DNA of 64,000 bases from Crassaminicella indica. GTDB lineage: Bacteria > Bacillota > Clostridia > Peptostreptococcales > Thermotaleaceae. Below are positions 28,336 to 37,493 of this stretch, in pieces (position 1 is the first letter of the stretch; every line of letters begins with the position of its first letter). The stretch is from assembly GCF_019203185.1 (NCBI RefSeq), contig NZ_CP078093.1:1364001-1428000 (forward strand), in the 5' to 3' direction. Made by a program: the position numbers and the translations under genes. Below the pieces are notes generated by a model that worked only from the letters and a program-made list of their open reading frames with translations, searched no databases and had not been told where the DNA came from.

Positions 28336-29496
28336 ATGATGAAAAAAAACAAGCTATTAATTTTTATGATAGCTTTAAGTTTATTGCTTTTTTCGGGCTG
28401 TTGGAACTATAAAGATATTGATGAGATGAGGCTAGTTGCAGGCATGGCATTAGATTATGATGAAAAGGGAAAAGAGTATATTACTACTATTGAGATTATA
28501 AATCCAGCATCAGAAAAAGAGGCTCAAATGCATGGAGAATTATATCAGAGTAGAGGGAAATTACCTTTTGATGGTGTAAGAGATATTATTACGAAAACAG
28601 GAAGGAAATTATATTGGGCACATGCAAAAACTATTATTATTAGTCAGGATATTGCCAAAAAAAGAATAATACCGATTCTTGATTATATATATAGAGATGC
28701 TGAATTTAGAGAAGATATGAGACTTATAGTTTCAAAGGAAAAAACTGCTAGAGAAATATTAGAAAGCTATCATGAGAAGGATGTACATCCAATAATTTCA
28801 TTTCATTTAGATGATGCCATAGAATCAGAAAATAATATTGCAAAGTATCATTGTGCACAAATATGGAAATTCATAAAAGATTTATATTCTGAAGGAATAT
28901 CTCCTACATTACCTACTATAAGGAATATAGTAGTTGAAGGAAAAATCCAGCCTTATATAGGAGGACTTACAGTATTTAAGGGTGATAAAGCAGTTGGATG
29001 GCTTGATGAGGTTGAAGCTCAAGGTTTTTTATGGACTATTGATCATATATATGGAGGGCTTGTTGTAGTAGAATCTACTATGAATAAAAAAGCTACTAGG
29101 ATAACATTAGAAATATTAAAAAATAATACAAAGGTAAAACCTATATATATAGAAGGTAAACTTACTATGAAAATTGATGCTGAAACAGATGTAATGATAG
29201 GAGAAATAGGGGGAACACAAGATTTTATTGGCAAGGAAGGAAGAACGATATTAAAAAAAGATGCTGAAAAGCAAATTAAACAGCAAATAGAAAACGTCAT
29301 AAAGAAAGTACAAAAAGATTATGATAGTGATATTTTTAAATTCAGCAAAAGCATAAAAAAAGAAATGCCAAATGTGTGGAAAAAAATAAAACCAGATTGG
29401 GATAAGGTTTTTAAAGACTTAAAAACAGAAGTAAATGTGGTTGTAAATATTAAAGGAAGTGCATTGAAATCTAAGCCAATTAGAGTAGCAAAATAA
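28336..29496 (+). CDS. gerC: Ger(x)C-family germination lipoprotein, second copy
   Basis: 386 residues, a paralogue of the upstream gerC. Signal peptide with lipobox (FSGC) followed by WNYKDIDEMRLVAG. The mid-protein KLYWAHAKTIIISQDIAKK and the C-terminal region (VQKDYDSDIFKFSKSIKKE) align throughout with the first copy, indicating an old tandem duplication. Two adjacent ATGs (28336, 28339) are possible starts. Confidence 0.92.
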   Translation: MMKKNKLLIFMIALSLLLFSGCWNYKDIDEMRLVAGMALDYDEKGKEYITTIEIINPASEKEAQMHGELYQSRGKLPFDGVRDIITKTGRKLYWAHAKTIIISQDIAKKRIIPILDYIYRDAEFREDMRLIVSKEKTAREILESYHEKDVHPIISFHLDDAIESENNIAKYHCAQIWKFIKDLYSEGISPTLPTIRNIVVEGKIQPYIGGLTVFKGDKAVGWLDEVEAQGFLWTIDHIYGGLVVVESTMNKKATRITLEILKNNTKVKPIYIEGKLTMKIDAETDVMIGEIGGTQDFIGKEGRTILKKDAEKQIKQQIENVIKKVQKDYDSDIFKFSKSIKKEMPNVWKKIKPDWDKVFKDLKTEVNVVVNIKGSALKSKPIRVAK

Positions 29497-29594
29497 ATTT
29501 TTATAAAACTAAACGATAAAAATATGATAAAATTATGAAAAGAGATAAAATTATAATATATAAGAGGTACAGTGTATTCAAGGGGGGATATAAA

Positions 29595-31562
29595 ATGAAA
29601 GTAAAAGCTAAGCTTATATTAGCATTGGTTTTATTATCGAGTATAGCATTGATAACAGTTTCTTCTTTAAGCTATATTAATATCAAAAAAGAGATCGAAA
29701 AAAATATTCAGTCACAAATGAAAGGTGTTGCTGACGGGGTAAGTAATCACTTTAATCAGTGGATTTTAACAAAAGAAAAAAATTTGAGCATTACACATAG
29801 TATTTTAACAAATTTAGAAAAAGAAGAAATAGACTATAAAAAGTATATGGAGGTATTTAAGGAAGATACTGATTTATCTTCTATGTATATGGGCTTTGAG
29901 GATGGAAGGTATTTTGATGGAGGAGATTGGATTCCCCCAAAGGATTGGGATCATAGAAAGCGTCATTGGTATATAAAAGCAAAATCAGAGGGGAAAGTAG
30001 TATTTACGGAGCCTTACATAGATTCAGAAACAAAAGATTATGTTGTTTCAGTAGCTATTCCTATAAAGGATGCAGAAAACAATATAGAAGGTGTTATTGC
30101 AGAGGATATAATACTTACAGCTATTACGAAAACGGTTGGAAATATTAATATTAATGGATATGGACATGCTATATTAATAGATGATAAGGGGACTATTTTT
30201 TCACATCCTAATGAAAAATTGCTAAATACGAATATTTTAGAAAATGAAGAGTTAAAAGCTGTAGGGAATGAGATACTCCATAATGGTGAGGGAAATATAG
30301 AATTTAAAATAGATGGTGAAGAACAGTATATGGTATATAAGAAATTTCCAATAACAGGATGGATTTTAGGCGTTATTGCTGCTAAAGAAGATATGTATAA
30401 ATCTCTTTTTGATATAAAAAAGAAGTATATAATGATTAATGGTATAGCACTTATGCTTATTGTTTTGTTTGCATTGTATTTTTCACGCAGATTAACACTA
30501 CGCCTTGCAGAGCTTACAAAAAATGCAGAAGAAATTGGAAATGGTAATTTGACTGTTCAATCGAATATGTCAGGAAAGGATGAGATTGCTGTATTGTCTA
30601 ATGTATTTGACAAAACTGTAAAGAATATAAGCGCTTTGATACATAAAAATAAAAATATAACAGATAAAATAACAGATGCATCTTGTGTTATTATGAATTC
30701 AGTACAAGGAGTAAGATATGCTAGTGAAGAAATTTCAAAAGCTGTTGGACAGATTGCAGCTGGTGTAAACAATCAAGCAGTAGAAGCTAATAGTAGCTTT
30801 GAGAGGACAAAGGATTTAGCAGAAAAAATTCAATATATGAAGAATTATATAAAAAATGTAACATATCATGCTGAAAACATGAAGGAAAAAACAGAAGAAG
30901 GCATTAATTCAATAATGAAATTGAATCAAAAATTTGAGGGAAACACAAAAGCATCAAAAAGTGTTGCAGAAGAAATAGGAAGACTTTCTAAAAAATCAAA
31001 ATCTATAAGTGGTATAATAGAAACAATAAAAGCTATTGCAGAACAGACAAATCTTTTATCACTTAATGCAGCTATTGAAGCAGCAAGAGCAGGGGAAGCT
31101 GGAAGTGGCTTTGCTGTTGTAGCAGCAGAAGTAAAAAAATTAGCAGAACAGTCGTCTAATGCTACAAAAGAAATACAAAATATAATAGATGAAATAAAAG
31201 AAGATATTGTTCAAACTAATAACAAAATGGAAGAGGCTCAGGGGATTATTAGAGAAGGGAATGAATATTTAGGAAAAACAACAGAAATTTATAATGAAAT
31301 TAAAAGATCAGCAGATGATGTAATAGGGCAAATAAAATGGTTAAATGAAAATATACAGCATATGGATCAAGCTAAGAGAGCTGTAGTGACTTCTATTGAA
31401 AAAATATCATCTGTAGCACAGCAAGCAGCAGCAACAACACAACAGATTAGTGCATCTGCACAAGAGCAGACCGTTTCTATGGAAGAAGTAGCATTATCTA
31501 TGAATCAGTTAAATGAAATGATTAATGAACTAGCTCAGTCTATGAAGGTGTTTAAAGTTTAA
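29595..31562 (+). CDS. Methyl-accepting chemotaxis protein with dCache sensor
   Basis: 655 residues. A first membrane helix (about 7-28) leads to an extracellular dCache domain (about 35-270), a second helix (about 277-298), HAMP, then the signalling domain with the hairpin tip [20 protein letters not shown]. The sensor keeps RHWY and EPYID, positions that contact amino acids or amines in related dCache receptors; the position five before the Arg is Trp rather than Tyr. ATG 29595 follows AGGGGGG; the ORF extension from 29535 is unlikely. Confidence 0.88.
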   Translation: MKVKAKLILALVLLSSIALITVSSLSYINIKKEIEKNIQSQMKGVADGVSNHFNQWILTKEKNLSITHSILTNLEKEEIDYKKYMEVFKEDTDLSSMYMGFEDGRYFDGGDWIPPKDWDHRKRHWYIKAKSEGKVVFTEPYIDSETKDYVVSVAIPIKDAENNIEGVIAEDIILTAITKTVGNININGYGHAILIDDKGTIFSHPNEKLLNTNILENEELKAVGNEILHNGEGNIEFKIDGEEQYMVYKKFPITGWILGVIAAKEDMYKSLFDIKKKYIMINGIALMLIVLFALYFSRRLTLRLAELTKNAEEIGNGNLTVQSNMSGKDEIAVLSNVFDKTVKNISALIHKNKNITDKITDASCVIMNSVQGVRYASEEISKAVGQIAAGVNNQAVEANSSFERTKDLAEKIQYMKNYIKNVTYHAENMKEKTEEGINSIMKLNQKFEGNTKASKSVAEEIGRLSKKSKSISGIIETIKAIAEQTNLLSLNAAIEAARAGEAGSGFAVVAAEVKKLAEQSSNATKEIQNIIDEIKEDIVQTNNKMEEAQGIIREGNEYLGKTTEIYNEIKRSADDVIGQIKWLNENIQHMDQAKRAVVTSIEKISSVAQQAAATTQQISASAQEQTVSMEEVALSMNQLNEMINELAQSMKVFKV

Positions 31563-31565
31563 AAA

Positions 31566-31606
31566 AATGGAGTTTACTTGCATAAGTAAGCTCCATTTTT
31601 TTAAAC
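31566..31606 (+). terminator. Strong terminator after the chemoreceptor
   Basis: AATGGAGTTTACTT and AAGTAAGCTCCATT form a 14-pair stem (one wobble) with loop GCAT, followed by a run of Ts. Confidence 0.9.
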
Positions 31607-31662
31607 TTATAAAATTAATATAGTTAGGACAATAATAGAAAATAGACAGATATGAAAATGAC

Positions 31663-31692
31663 TTGCATTTACATTTGCAGTAGGAATATAAT
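31663..31692 (+). promoter_or_regulatory. Promoter of the metal ABC operon with overlapping inverted repeat
   Basis: TTGCAT (31663-31668), an 18-base spacer and TATAAT (31687-31692). TGCATTTACATTTGCA at 31664-31679 forms a partial inverted repeat between -35 and -10, a plausible site for a metal-responsive repressor. Which regulator is unknown. Confidence 0.6.
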
Positions 31693-31722
31693 ATACATAT
31701 AAAAATAGGAAGGAGTATGAAT

Positions 31723-32598
31723 ATGAGAAATGTATTGAAAATATGTTCTTATCTAATCCTTAGTATGATAGTATTTTTTTCTTTAACAGCTTGTAATAAA
31801 GAAGCATCTAATATAGAAAAGCTAACTGTAGCAGTATCTATAGTTCCTGAGAAGACTTTTGTAAAATCAGTAGGAGGAGATTTGATTGAAGTTGTTACTA
31901 TGATTCCACCGGGGAATAGTCCTGAAAATTATGCACCTTCTCCAAAGGAGCTTGAGATGCTTAGTAAAGCTTCTGTTTATTTTTCAATAGGAGTGCCTAC
32001 TGAAAAAGCCAACATTATTCCAAAGCTATCTAGTATAAGTGAAGATATTGATATTGTGCCTTTAGATGAAGAGGTTTCAAAGGTTTATAAGGATAGAGAG
32101 TTTTCACCTGGAAAGAGAGATCCTCATATATGGTTATCTCCTAAAAGGGTAAAGCTTATGATAAAGGTAATAGAAGATAAGCTGTGTGAAATAGATCCTA
32201 AAAACAAAGACATATATATAAAAAATGCCGAAGAATATATAAAAAAAATAGAACAGTTAGATGTGAAGATAAAAAAATCTATAGAAGATTTACCTAAAAA
32301 AGGATTTTTGGTATATCATCCTGCTTTTGGATATTTTGCAGATGATTATGGATTGAAAATGGTTGCTATAGAAAAGGATGGAAAAGAAGCAACAATAGAA
32401 GATATAAAGAGAATTATTGATTATGCTAAAAAGGAAAATATCAAGACTATATTTTATCAAGCAGAGATTGATTCAAAGCAGTCTAGAGTAATCGCTGAAG
32501 AAATAGATGGTGAAGCTAAAGAGGTAGCTCCTTTAGCACCTAATTATATAGAAAATATGGAGAATATAGCAAAAGCCTTTGCAGATTCCGTAAAATAG
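31723..32598 (+). CDS. znuA: Zinc/manganese ABC transporter substrate-binding lipoprotein
   Basis: A cluster A-I metal-binding protein anchored by a lipobox (LTAC). C-terminal metal-site motifs are present: DPHIWLSP, VYHPAFGYFADDYGL and the late Asp region (AEIDSKQS). The first usual His (as in PHxYEP) is replaced: the sequence is GNSPENYAPSPKE. There is no His-rich loop. I chose ATG 31723, eight bases from GGAAGGAG. First gene of the ABC operon. Confidence 0.85.
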   Translation: MRNVLKICSYLILSMIVFFSLTACNKEASNIEKLTVAVSIVPEKTFVKSVGGDLIEVVTMIPPGNSPENYAPSPKELEMLSKASVYFSIGVPTEKANIIPKLSSISEDIDIVPLDEEVSKVYKDREFSPGKRDPHIWLSPKRVKLMIKVIEDKLCEIDPKNKDIYIKNAEEYIKKIEQLDVKIKKSIEDLPKKGFLVYHPAFGYFADDYGLKMVAIEKDGKEATIEDIKRIIDYAKKENIKTIFYQAEIDSKQSRVIAEEIDGEAKEVAPLAPNYIENMENIAKAFADSVK

Positions 32599-32608
32599 AG
32601 GTGGTAAT

Positions 32609-33379
32609 ATGAAAAATGCAGTAGAAATAGAAGGAATTGATGTCTTTTATAATGATGTACAGGTTCTTAATAATATAAATTTAAAAGTAAAAGAAAATGA
32701 TTTCTTAGCGATTATTGGACCGAATGGAGGAGGAAAAAGTACGCTGTTAAAAGCTATATTAGGACTGATAAGATTAAGAACAGGGTGTATTAAAATTTTT
32801 GATGAACCTTTAAATAAATCTAAAGAGATTATAGGCTATGTACCACAGTTTAGTAGCTTTAATAAAAGCTTTCCTATAACAGTAAAAGAGGTTGTACTAA
32901 TGGGAATGCTTAAGAAGAATAATAAGCTATTTATGAAATTTAATAGTGGAGAAGAGAATAAAGCAGAAAGAATTATGAAAAAATTGGATATTTTTCAATT
33001 GAAGGATAGACAGATTGGACAGCTTTCAGGAGGTCAGCTACAAAGAGTACTGATTGCTAGAGCATTAGCAGTAGAACCTAAAATACTCCTTTTAGATGAG
33101 CCAACAGCAAGTCTTGATGCTAATGTTAAAACTCAAATATTTAATATTTTAAAGGATTTAAATGAAGAAATGACTATAATTTTGGTTACTCATGATATGA
33201 GTGCTATATCTACTTATGTAAAAAATATTGCATGCTTAAATAAGGAGTTGTTTTATCATGGAGAACCAAGATTAAATGAAGAGATTTTAGGGCGTGTTTA
33301 TGGTTGTCCAGTAGATATTATTGCACATGGGATTCCTCATAGAGTTTTGCATGAGCATAAGGAGGTTAAACATGATTGA
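32609..33379 (+). CDS. znuC: Zinc/manganese ABC transporter ATPase
   Basis: 256 residues with Walker A GPNGGGKST, Q-loop YVPQFSSF, signature QLSGGQLQR, Walker B ILLLDEPTASLD and switch His (VTHDMSA), in the manner of ZnuC/MntB ATPases. The end overlaps the permease gene by eight bases. Confidence 0.9.
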   Translation: MKNAVEIEGIDVFYNDVQVLNNINLKVKENDFLAIIGPNGGGKSTLLKAILGLIRLRTGCIKIFDEPLNKSKEIIGYVPQFSSFNKSFPITVKEVVLMGMLKKNNKLFMKFNSGEENKAERIMKKLDIFQLKDRQIGQLSGGQLQRVLIARALAVEPKILLLDEPTASLDANVKTQIFNILKDLNEEMTIILVTHDMSAISTYVKNIACLNKELFYHGEPRLNEEILGRVYGCPVDIIAHGIPHRVLHEHKEVKHD

Positions 33380-34187
33380 AGGAATTTTTGCATATAAATT
33401 TTTGCAACATGCATTAATAGGTGCAGTTTTTGCGAGTATTGCTTGTGGTATTATTGGAACGGTTATTACAGAAAGAAAAATGATTATGATGAGTGGAGGT
33501 ATTGCTCATACTGCATTTGGGGGAATCGGTATAGGATATTTTCTAGGTATTGAACCTATAATAGGAGCACTTGTTTTTTCTATTATGGCAGCTTTAGGAA
33601 TTGCCAAAATAAATAAAAAAACTAATACAAGCAGTGATCTTTTAGTAGGAATGTTTTGGTCCTTTGGAATGGCTATAGGGATTATTTTTATATACTTAAC
33701 TCCGGGATATCCTCCTGACATATCATCTTATCTTTTTGGAGATATTTTAACTATATCTAAAATTGATTTATATATTATATTTTTTTTAGATATGATTATT
33801 GTATTTGCAATTTCTGCTTATTTTCAACAGTTTAAAGCTTTTTTATTTGATGAAGAATTTACACAAGTTGTTGGAGTGAAGGTGAGTTTTTTAGAATATA
33901 TGCTGTATATTTTAATAGCTTTAACCATTGTTATTTTGATAAGGGTAGTTGGAATTATATTGATCATTACCCTTCTTACAGCACCAACATCTATTGCAAA
34001 GCAGTTTACTTATAATTTAAAAAAAATAATGCTTTTATCTATATTTATAGGAGTTTTATTTTGTTTTTCAGGATTATATCTTTCTTATATATTTAAAATT
34101 CCTTCAGGGGCTGCTATTATTATTTTTTCTGTTTTTGCATATTTATTTGTGTCGCTTGTTAAGAATAGAAAAAGAATTTCTTATTAA
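33372..34187 (+). CDS. znuB: Zinc/manganese ABC transporter permease
   Basis: 271 residues of the ABC-3 family with about eight membrane helices. Motifs include MMSGGIAHTAFGGIGIGYFLG and TLLTAPTSIAKQF. ATG 33372 follows GGAGG within the end of znuC; longer upstream starts in this frame lie inside the ATPase gene. Confidence 0.9.
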   Translation: MIEGIFAYKFLQHALIGAVFASIACGIIGTVITERKMIMMSGGIAHTAFGGIGIGYFLGIEPIIGALVFSIMAALGIAKINKKTNTSSDLLVGMFWSFGMAIGIIFIYLTPGYPPDISSYLFGDILTISKIDLYIIFFLDMIIVFAISAYFQQFKAFLFDEEFTQVVGVKVSFLEYMLYILIALTIVILIRVVGIILIITLLTAPTSIAKQFTYNLKKIMLLSIFIGVLFCFSGLYLSYIFKIPSGAAIIIFSVFAYLFVSLVKNRKRISY

Positions 34188-34308
34188 AGGATTAGCTTAA
34201 AGTTTTTACTGCATTTGGTTTATATTCATAAAACTACAAGGAATTTATAAAATAAAAAAACAAATACTAATAATGAAAAGGTAAAAATTTATTTAAGGAG
34301 TTGAAATT

Positions 34309-34476
34309 ATGGCTAAAAATAAAGCAGTAGTTCTTGAAGCAAGAGCAGCCTTAAATCAATTCAAATTGGAAATATCAAATGAATTAGGTTTATCTAAAGA
34401 ATTAACTTCAAGGAAAAACAGATACGATAGTGGATATATGGTAAAAAAATTAATTGAAATATCTAAAGAAACTTAA
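34309..34476 (+). CDS. Alpha/beta-type small acid-soluble spore protein, short form
   Basis: A 55-residue protein starting at ATG 34309 after AAGGAG. The N-terminal LEARAALNQFKLEISNELGL contains a GPR-protease-like cleavage region, and LTSRKNRYDSGYMVKKLIEI matches the second SASP signature (TSR...GG..VK-like). Such proteins coat and protect spore DNA. It is shorter than the usual 60-75 residues and has DSGYM where GG is common. Flanked by its own terminator. Confidence 0.8.
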   Translation: MAKNKAVVLEARAALNQFKLEISNELGLSKELTSRKNRYDSGYMVKKLIEISKET

Positions 34477-34482
34477 AGAAGA

Positions 34483-34522
34483 ATAAACCTCTTTTGCGAT
34501 AAGGCAGGGAGGTTTATTTTAT
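34483..34522 (+). terminator. Terminator of the SASP gene
   Basis: ATAAACCTC (34483-34491) pairs with GAGGTTTAT (34509-34517), followed by TTTATTT. Confidence 0.85.
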
Positions 34523-34618
34523 TTACTATAGAAAAATTTACAGGGTGTAAGTTTATAAAAAATACAAAAACTATTTTTTAAAGAAAGATTCTTATACAAA
34601 TATGAAAGGGTAATGCTT

Positions 34619-35791
34619 ATGAAAAAATGCATAGGAGCTTTTGTTTTATTTATAGTTATATTTTTTCCCTTTCAAAGCTTTGCAGAAAATGAAAGCTTGA
34701 ATAATTTTATTTATATTGTTGTCAATGATCAGTTAGTATCCTTTCATGACACTTATCCTGTAGTAAAAAATGGAATAACTTATGTACCGATTAGCGCATT
34801 ATCAGAATATTTAAAGGTTCATACAAAATGGGATCAGAGAAATAATTGTGTTTTTATTAGAAAGGGAAATAAAGAAATAATATTAGATCTTTCTCTTAAA
34901 GCGTTATTTACAGATAAAGGACAAATTTTAACAGATTGCATATTTTTAGAAAATAATCATACGATGGCTCCTTATAAGTTTATTGCTAATTACTTTGGAT
35001 ATGAGGTAAGCTATATTGATGAAGGTCCTATTGCAAGAGCAAGAAATGCTGCTTTATCAGTAGGAGATGATGAGTTGTTTTTTATGCTTCAAAATAAGAT
35101 CATTAAAGAAAAGGAAAGGATTTTAGGAGAAATAAAAAAGAAACAAGAAGAAGCAAGAATGAAAAAGAGATTATTAAAAAAACAAGGAAAAATTGTATAT
35201 ATTACATTTGATGATGGTCCTAGTATATATACAGAAAAAATACTTAATATTTTAAATCAATATAACGCCAAAGCAACCTTTTTTATGCTTTCAGATAGAA
35301 TAAGAATATATAAGAGCGTTGTTCGAAAATTAATAAATGAAGGTCATTCTGTAGGACTTCACGGGGTAAGCCATAATGTAAGAAAGATTTATAGATCTCC
35401 AAATACTGTTGTTTCTGAAATGAATATTTGCAATACATCTTTACAAAAGGTAGCAGGTATAAAAACTAATTTGATTAGAGTTCCTTATGGAAGCGTACCT
35501 TATATGACAAGTTCTTATAGAAAGGCAGTAAAAAGAGCAGGATATAAAATGTGGGATTGGAATGTTGATAGCAGAGATAGCTTAAGGAAAAATATTTCTC
35601 CGAATGTTATTATTAATAATGTAAAAAAACAAGTAAAAAGACATCGTGTACCAGTCATATTACTTCATGAAAGAAGCACGACTGTTAAGGCTCTTCCTCA
35701 AATATTAAAATATCTACAAAAAAATGGGTACAAACCTGTACCCATCAACAAAAGTCAAGATCCCATAAACTTTTGGAACAGGAGATATTAA
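34619..35791 (+). CDS. Polysaccharide deacetylase with N-terminal stalk (copper amine oxidase-like) domain
   Basis: 390 residues, secreted or anchored: signal peptide ending about SFA-E, then a stalk domain (about 30-130; NGITYVPISALSEYL) common on clostridial cell-wall proteins, a charged coiled linker (about 155-190), and a NodB deacetylase domain. Catalytic motifs are YITFDDGPS, HSVGLHGVSHN, RVPYGSVPY and WDWNVDSRD. It probably removes acetyl groups from peptidoglycan or another glycan. ATG 34619 has the better spacing from AAAGGG. Confidence 0.88.
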   Translation: MKKCIGAFVLFIVIFFPFQSFAENESLNNFIYIVVNDQLVSFHDTYPVVKNGITYVPISALSEYLKVHTKWDQRNNCVFIRKGNKEIILDLSLKALFTDKGQILTDCIFLENNHTMAPYKFIANYFGYEVSYIDEGPIARARNAALSVGDDELFFMLQNKIIKEKERILGEIKKKQEEARMKKRLLKKQGKIVYITFDDGPSIYTEKILNILNQYNAKATFFMLSDRIRIYKSVVRKLINEGHSVGLHGVSHNVRKIYRSPNTVVSEMNICNTSLQKVAGIKTNLIRVPYGSVPYMTSSYRKAVKRAGYKMWDWNVDSRDSLRKNISPNVIINNVKKQVKRHRVPVILLHERSTTVKALPQILKYLQKNGYKPVPINKSQDPINFWNRRY

Positions 35792-35815
35792 GCCACATTA
35801 TAGTGGCTTTTTAAA
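35791..35815. terminator. Bidirectional terminator between convergent genes
   Basis: AGCCAC-ATTATA-GTGGCT (35791-35808) with Ts on the plus side and As on the other serves the deacetylase gene and the convergent transporter gene. Confidence 0.8.
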
Positions 35816-35817
35816 TT

Positions 35818-37146
35818 TTAACCAATTCCTCCATAAATAATTCCTAAAACTAAAACAATGGCTGCTACAAATACAAAAATATATTTTGCAAAAAATCCCC
35901 ACCATTTTCCTAATGGTCTTAAAGCACCTTGATTTACCTCAGCTTGTGCGCGTTCTATTCCGTAAATCCAGAAGAATGCAATAGCTGCAAGTAGTGCACT
36001 AAGAGGTAATAAATAGATGGTAATAAAATCTGCAAATTTTCCAAATAAACTCATATTGAGATCTAGGGGAATACCAAAAACAATGCCAATACATGCAGCA
36101 GCAATTACACCTTTTTTTCTACTAAAGCCAAGTCTATCCATAAATGCTTCTACTATTACTTCCATTAAAGCTACTTCTGTAGAGATGGCAGCGAATATAA
36201 TACATAAGAAAAATGCAATACCAAAGAAAGTTCCTCCGCTTAGCTTTGTGAAAATATGAGGCATTGTAATAAAAAGCAGAGGAGGACCAGCTGAAACATC
36301 TAAATGAAATGCAAATGCTGCTGGAATAATGATAAATGCTGCTAAAAAAGCTGCTGATGTATCAAAAAAAGCAGTTTGTATTGCAGAGGAAGGAATGTCC
36401 TCATCTTTTCTTAGATAACTTCCGAGTACTAGCATAGCACCTCCACCTAAAGATACTGTAAAAAATGCCTGTCCTAATGCCATAATCCAAGTAATAGGTT
36501 TTAGTAGGTAAGACCAATCAGGTAGTAGTAAATAATTTACTCCTTCAATAGAGCCAGGCAGGGACAAGGATCGAACCATAAGTAGGATAAAAATAATAAA
36601 CAATGATGGCATCATGATTTTATTTACTTTTTCAATACCTTGTTTTATTCCAAATATGACAATGCTAAGTGTGATCAGTATTGCAAGTATGTTCCAAAAT
36701 ATACTTTCAGGATGTCCTGCAAAGCTTTCAAAAGCACTATCAATATCCATATGATGAAAAGCACCTAATACAGCTAAAGAAAAATATTTTAATACCCATC
36801 CTACTACAACGGAATAGAATGTAAATATTCCTCCTATTGCAGCTACAGGGATACTCCCTATTATTGCACCGAATGGAATATTCTTTTCTTTAAATACTTT
36901 CTCAAAAGCACCTATAGGACCTCTTTGTTGAGATCTACCAAATGCAAATTCTCCCATAAGTCCAGTTGTTCCTAATAAAAAGACAAATAAAAGATAAGGA
37001 ATAAGAAAGGCTGCTCCTCCAAATTGTCCTAATCGCCAAGGAAACATCCATATATTACCTAGACCGATGGCAGAACCAATACAAGCTAAAATAAATCCAA
37101 GTTTTCCTGTCCAAGTTTCTCTTTCTACTAAGTTTTTTGATGACAT
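35818..37146 (-). CDS. Neurotransmitter:sodium symporter (NSS) family amino acid transporter
   Basis: 442 residues with eleven to twelve membrane helices. The family signature in helix 1 (GSAIGLGNIWMFPWRLGQFG) holds the sodium and substrate-binding backbone. Bacterial relatives (LeuT, MhsT, TnaT) import hydrophobic amino acids with Na+. I use the complement of 37144-37146 as ATG; an in-frame GTG three codons earlier is possible. Transcribed towards the deacetylase gene from a promoter with a long leader. Confidence 0.9.
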   Translation of the reverse strand: MSSKNLVERETWTGKLGFILACIGSAIGLGNIWMFPWRLGQFGGAAFLIPYLLFVFLLGTTGLMGEFAFGRSQQRGPIGAFEKVFKEKNIPFGAIIGSIPVAAIGGIFTFYSVVVGWVLKYFSLAVLGAFHHMDIDSAFESFAGHPESIFWNILAILITLSIVIFGIKQGIEKVNKIMMPSLFIIFILLMVRSLSLPGSIEGVNYLLLPDWSYLLKPITWIMALGQAFFTVSLGGGAMLVLGSYLRKDEDIPSSAIQTAFFDTSAAFLAAFIIIPAAFAFHLDVSAGPPLLFITMPHIFTKLSGGTFFGIAFFLCIIFAAISTEVALMEVIVEAFMDRLGFSRKKGVIAAACIGIVFGIPLDLNMSLFGKFADFITIYLLPLSALLAAIAFFWIYGIERAQAEVNQGALRPLGKWWGFFAKYIFVFVAAIVLVLGIIYGGIG

Positions 37147-37353
37147 GATCTTCACCGTCCTTTTCTAAAAATAAAAAAACTTTCCATAGGAAAGTTTAAG
37201 GTACACAAAAATAAAACCCTGTATAGGGAAAGCTTATTTACTACCTATCTACAATCCTACCTATTTAAGAAATAATAATATAAAAACCTACAAAGCTACA
37301 AATGATTCTACTAAAGACTTTTTTATTATAGGAAAAATGCATACTGCTGTCAA
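37147..37353 (-). promoter_or_regulatory. Promoter and attenuator-like leader of the NSS transporter gene
   Basis: On the minus strand TTGACA (37348-37353), a 17-base spacer and TATAAT (37325-37330) form a consensus promoter. The roughly 175-base leader has nine UAG triplets between about 37315 and 37230, a small CCCT/AGGG hairpin with a T-run, and just before the ribosome binding site a terminator-like stem AAACTTTCC/GGAAAGTTT (37177-37197) followed by a T-run. This suggests transcription attenuation. No T-box core or known riboswitch is evident. The remaining bases to 37493 are AT-rich with nothing else seen. Confidence 0.65.
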
Positions 37354-37493
37354 CAAAGTTTGTGGATATTTTTCCTGATTTTTTTGAAAAATATCATTTA
37401 ATCCACATTTATAAGATGGATTAATAAGTTGAAAATATAAAAAGAACAATATGGTTAAACTATTGAATAGTTACTGAAAGCAAGGAGGAGCAA

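Noticed and set aside
37177-37330. T-box riboswitch before the NSS transporter
   Set aside because: The conserved T-box core sequence and antiterminator pattern were not found.
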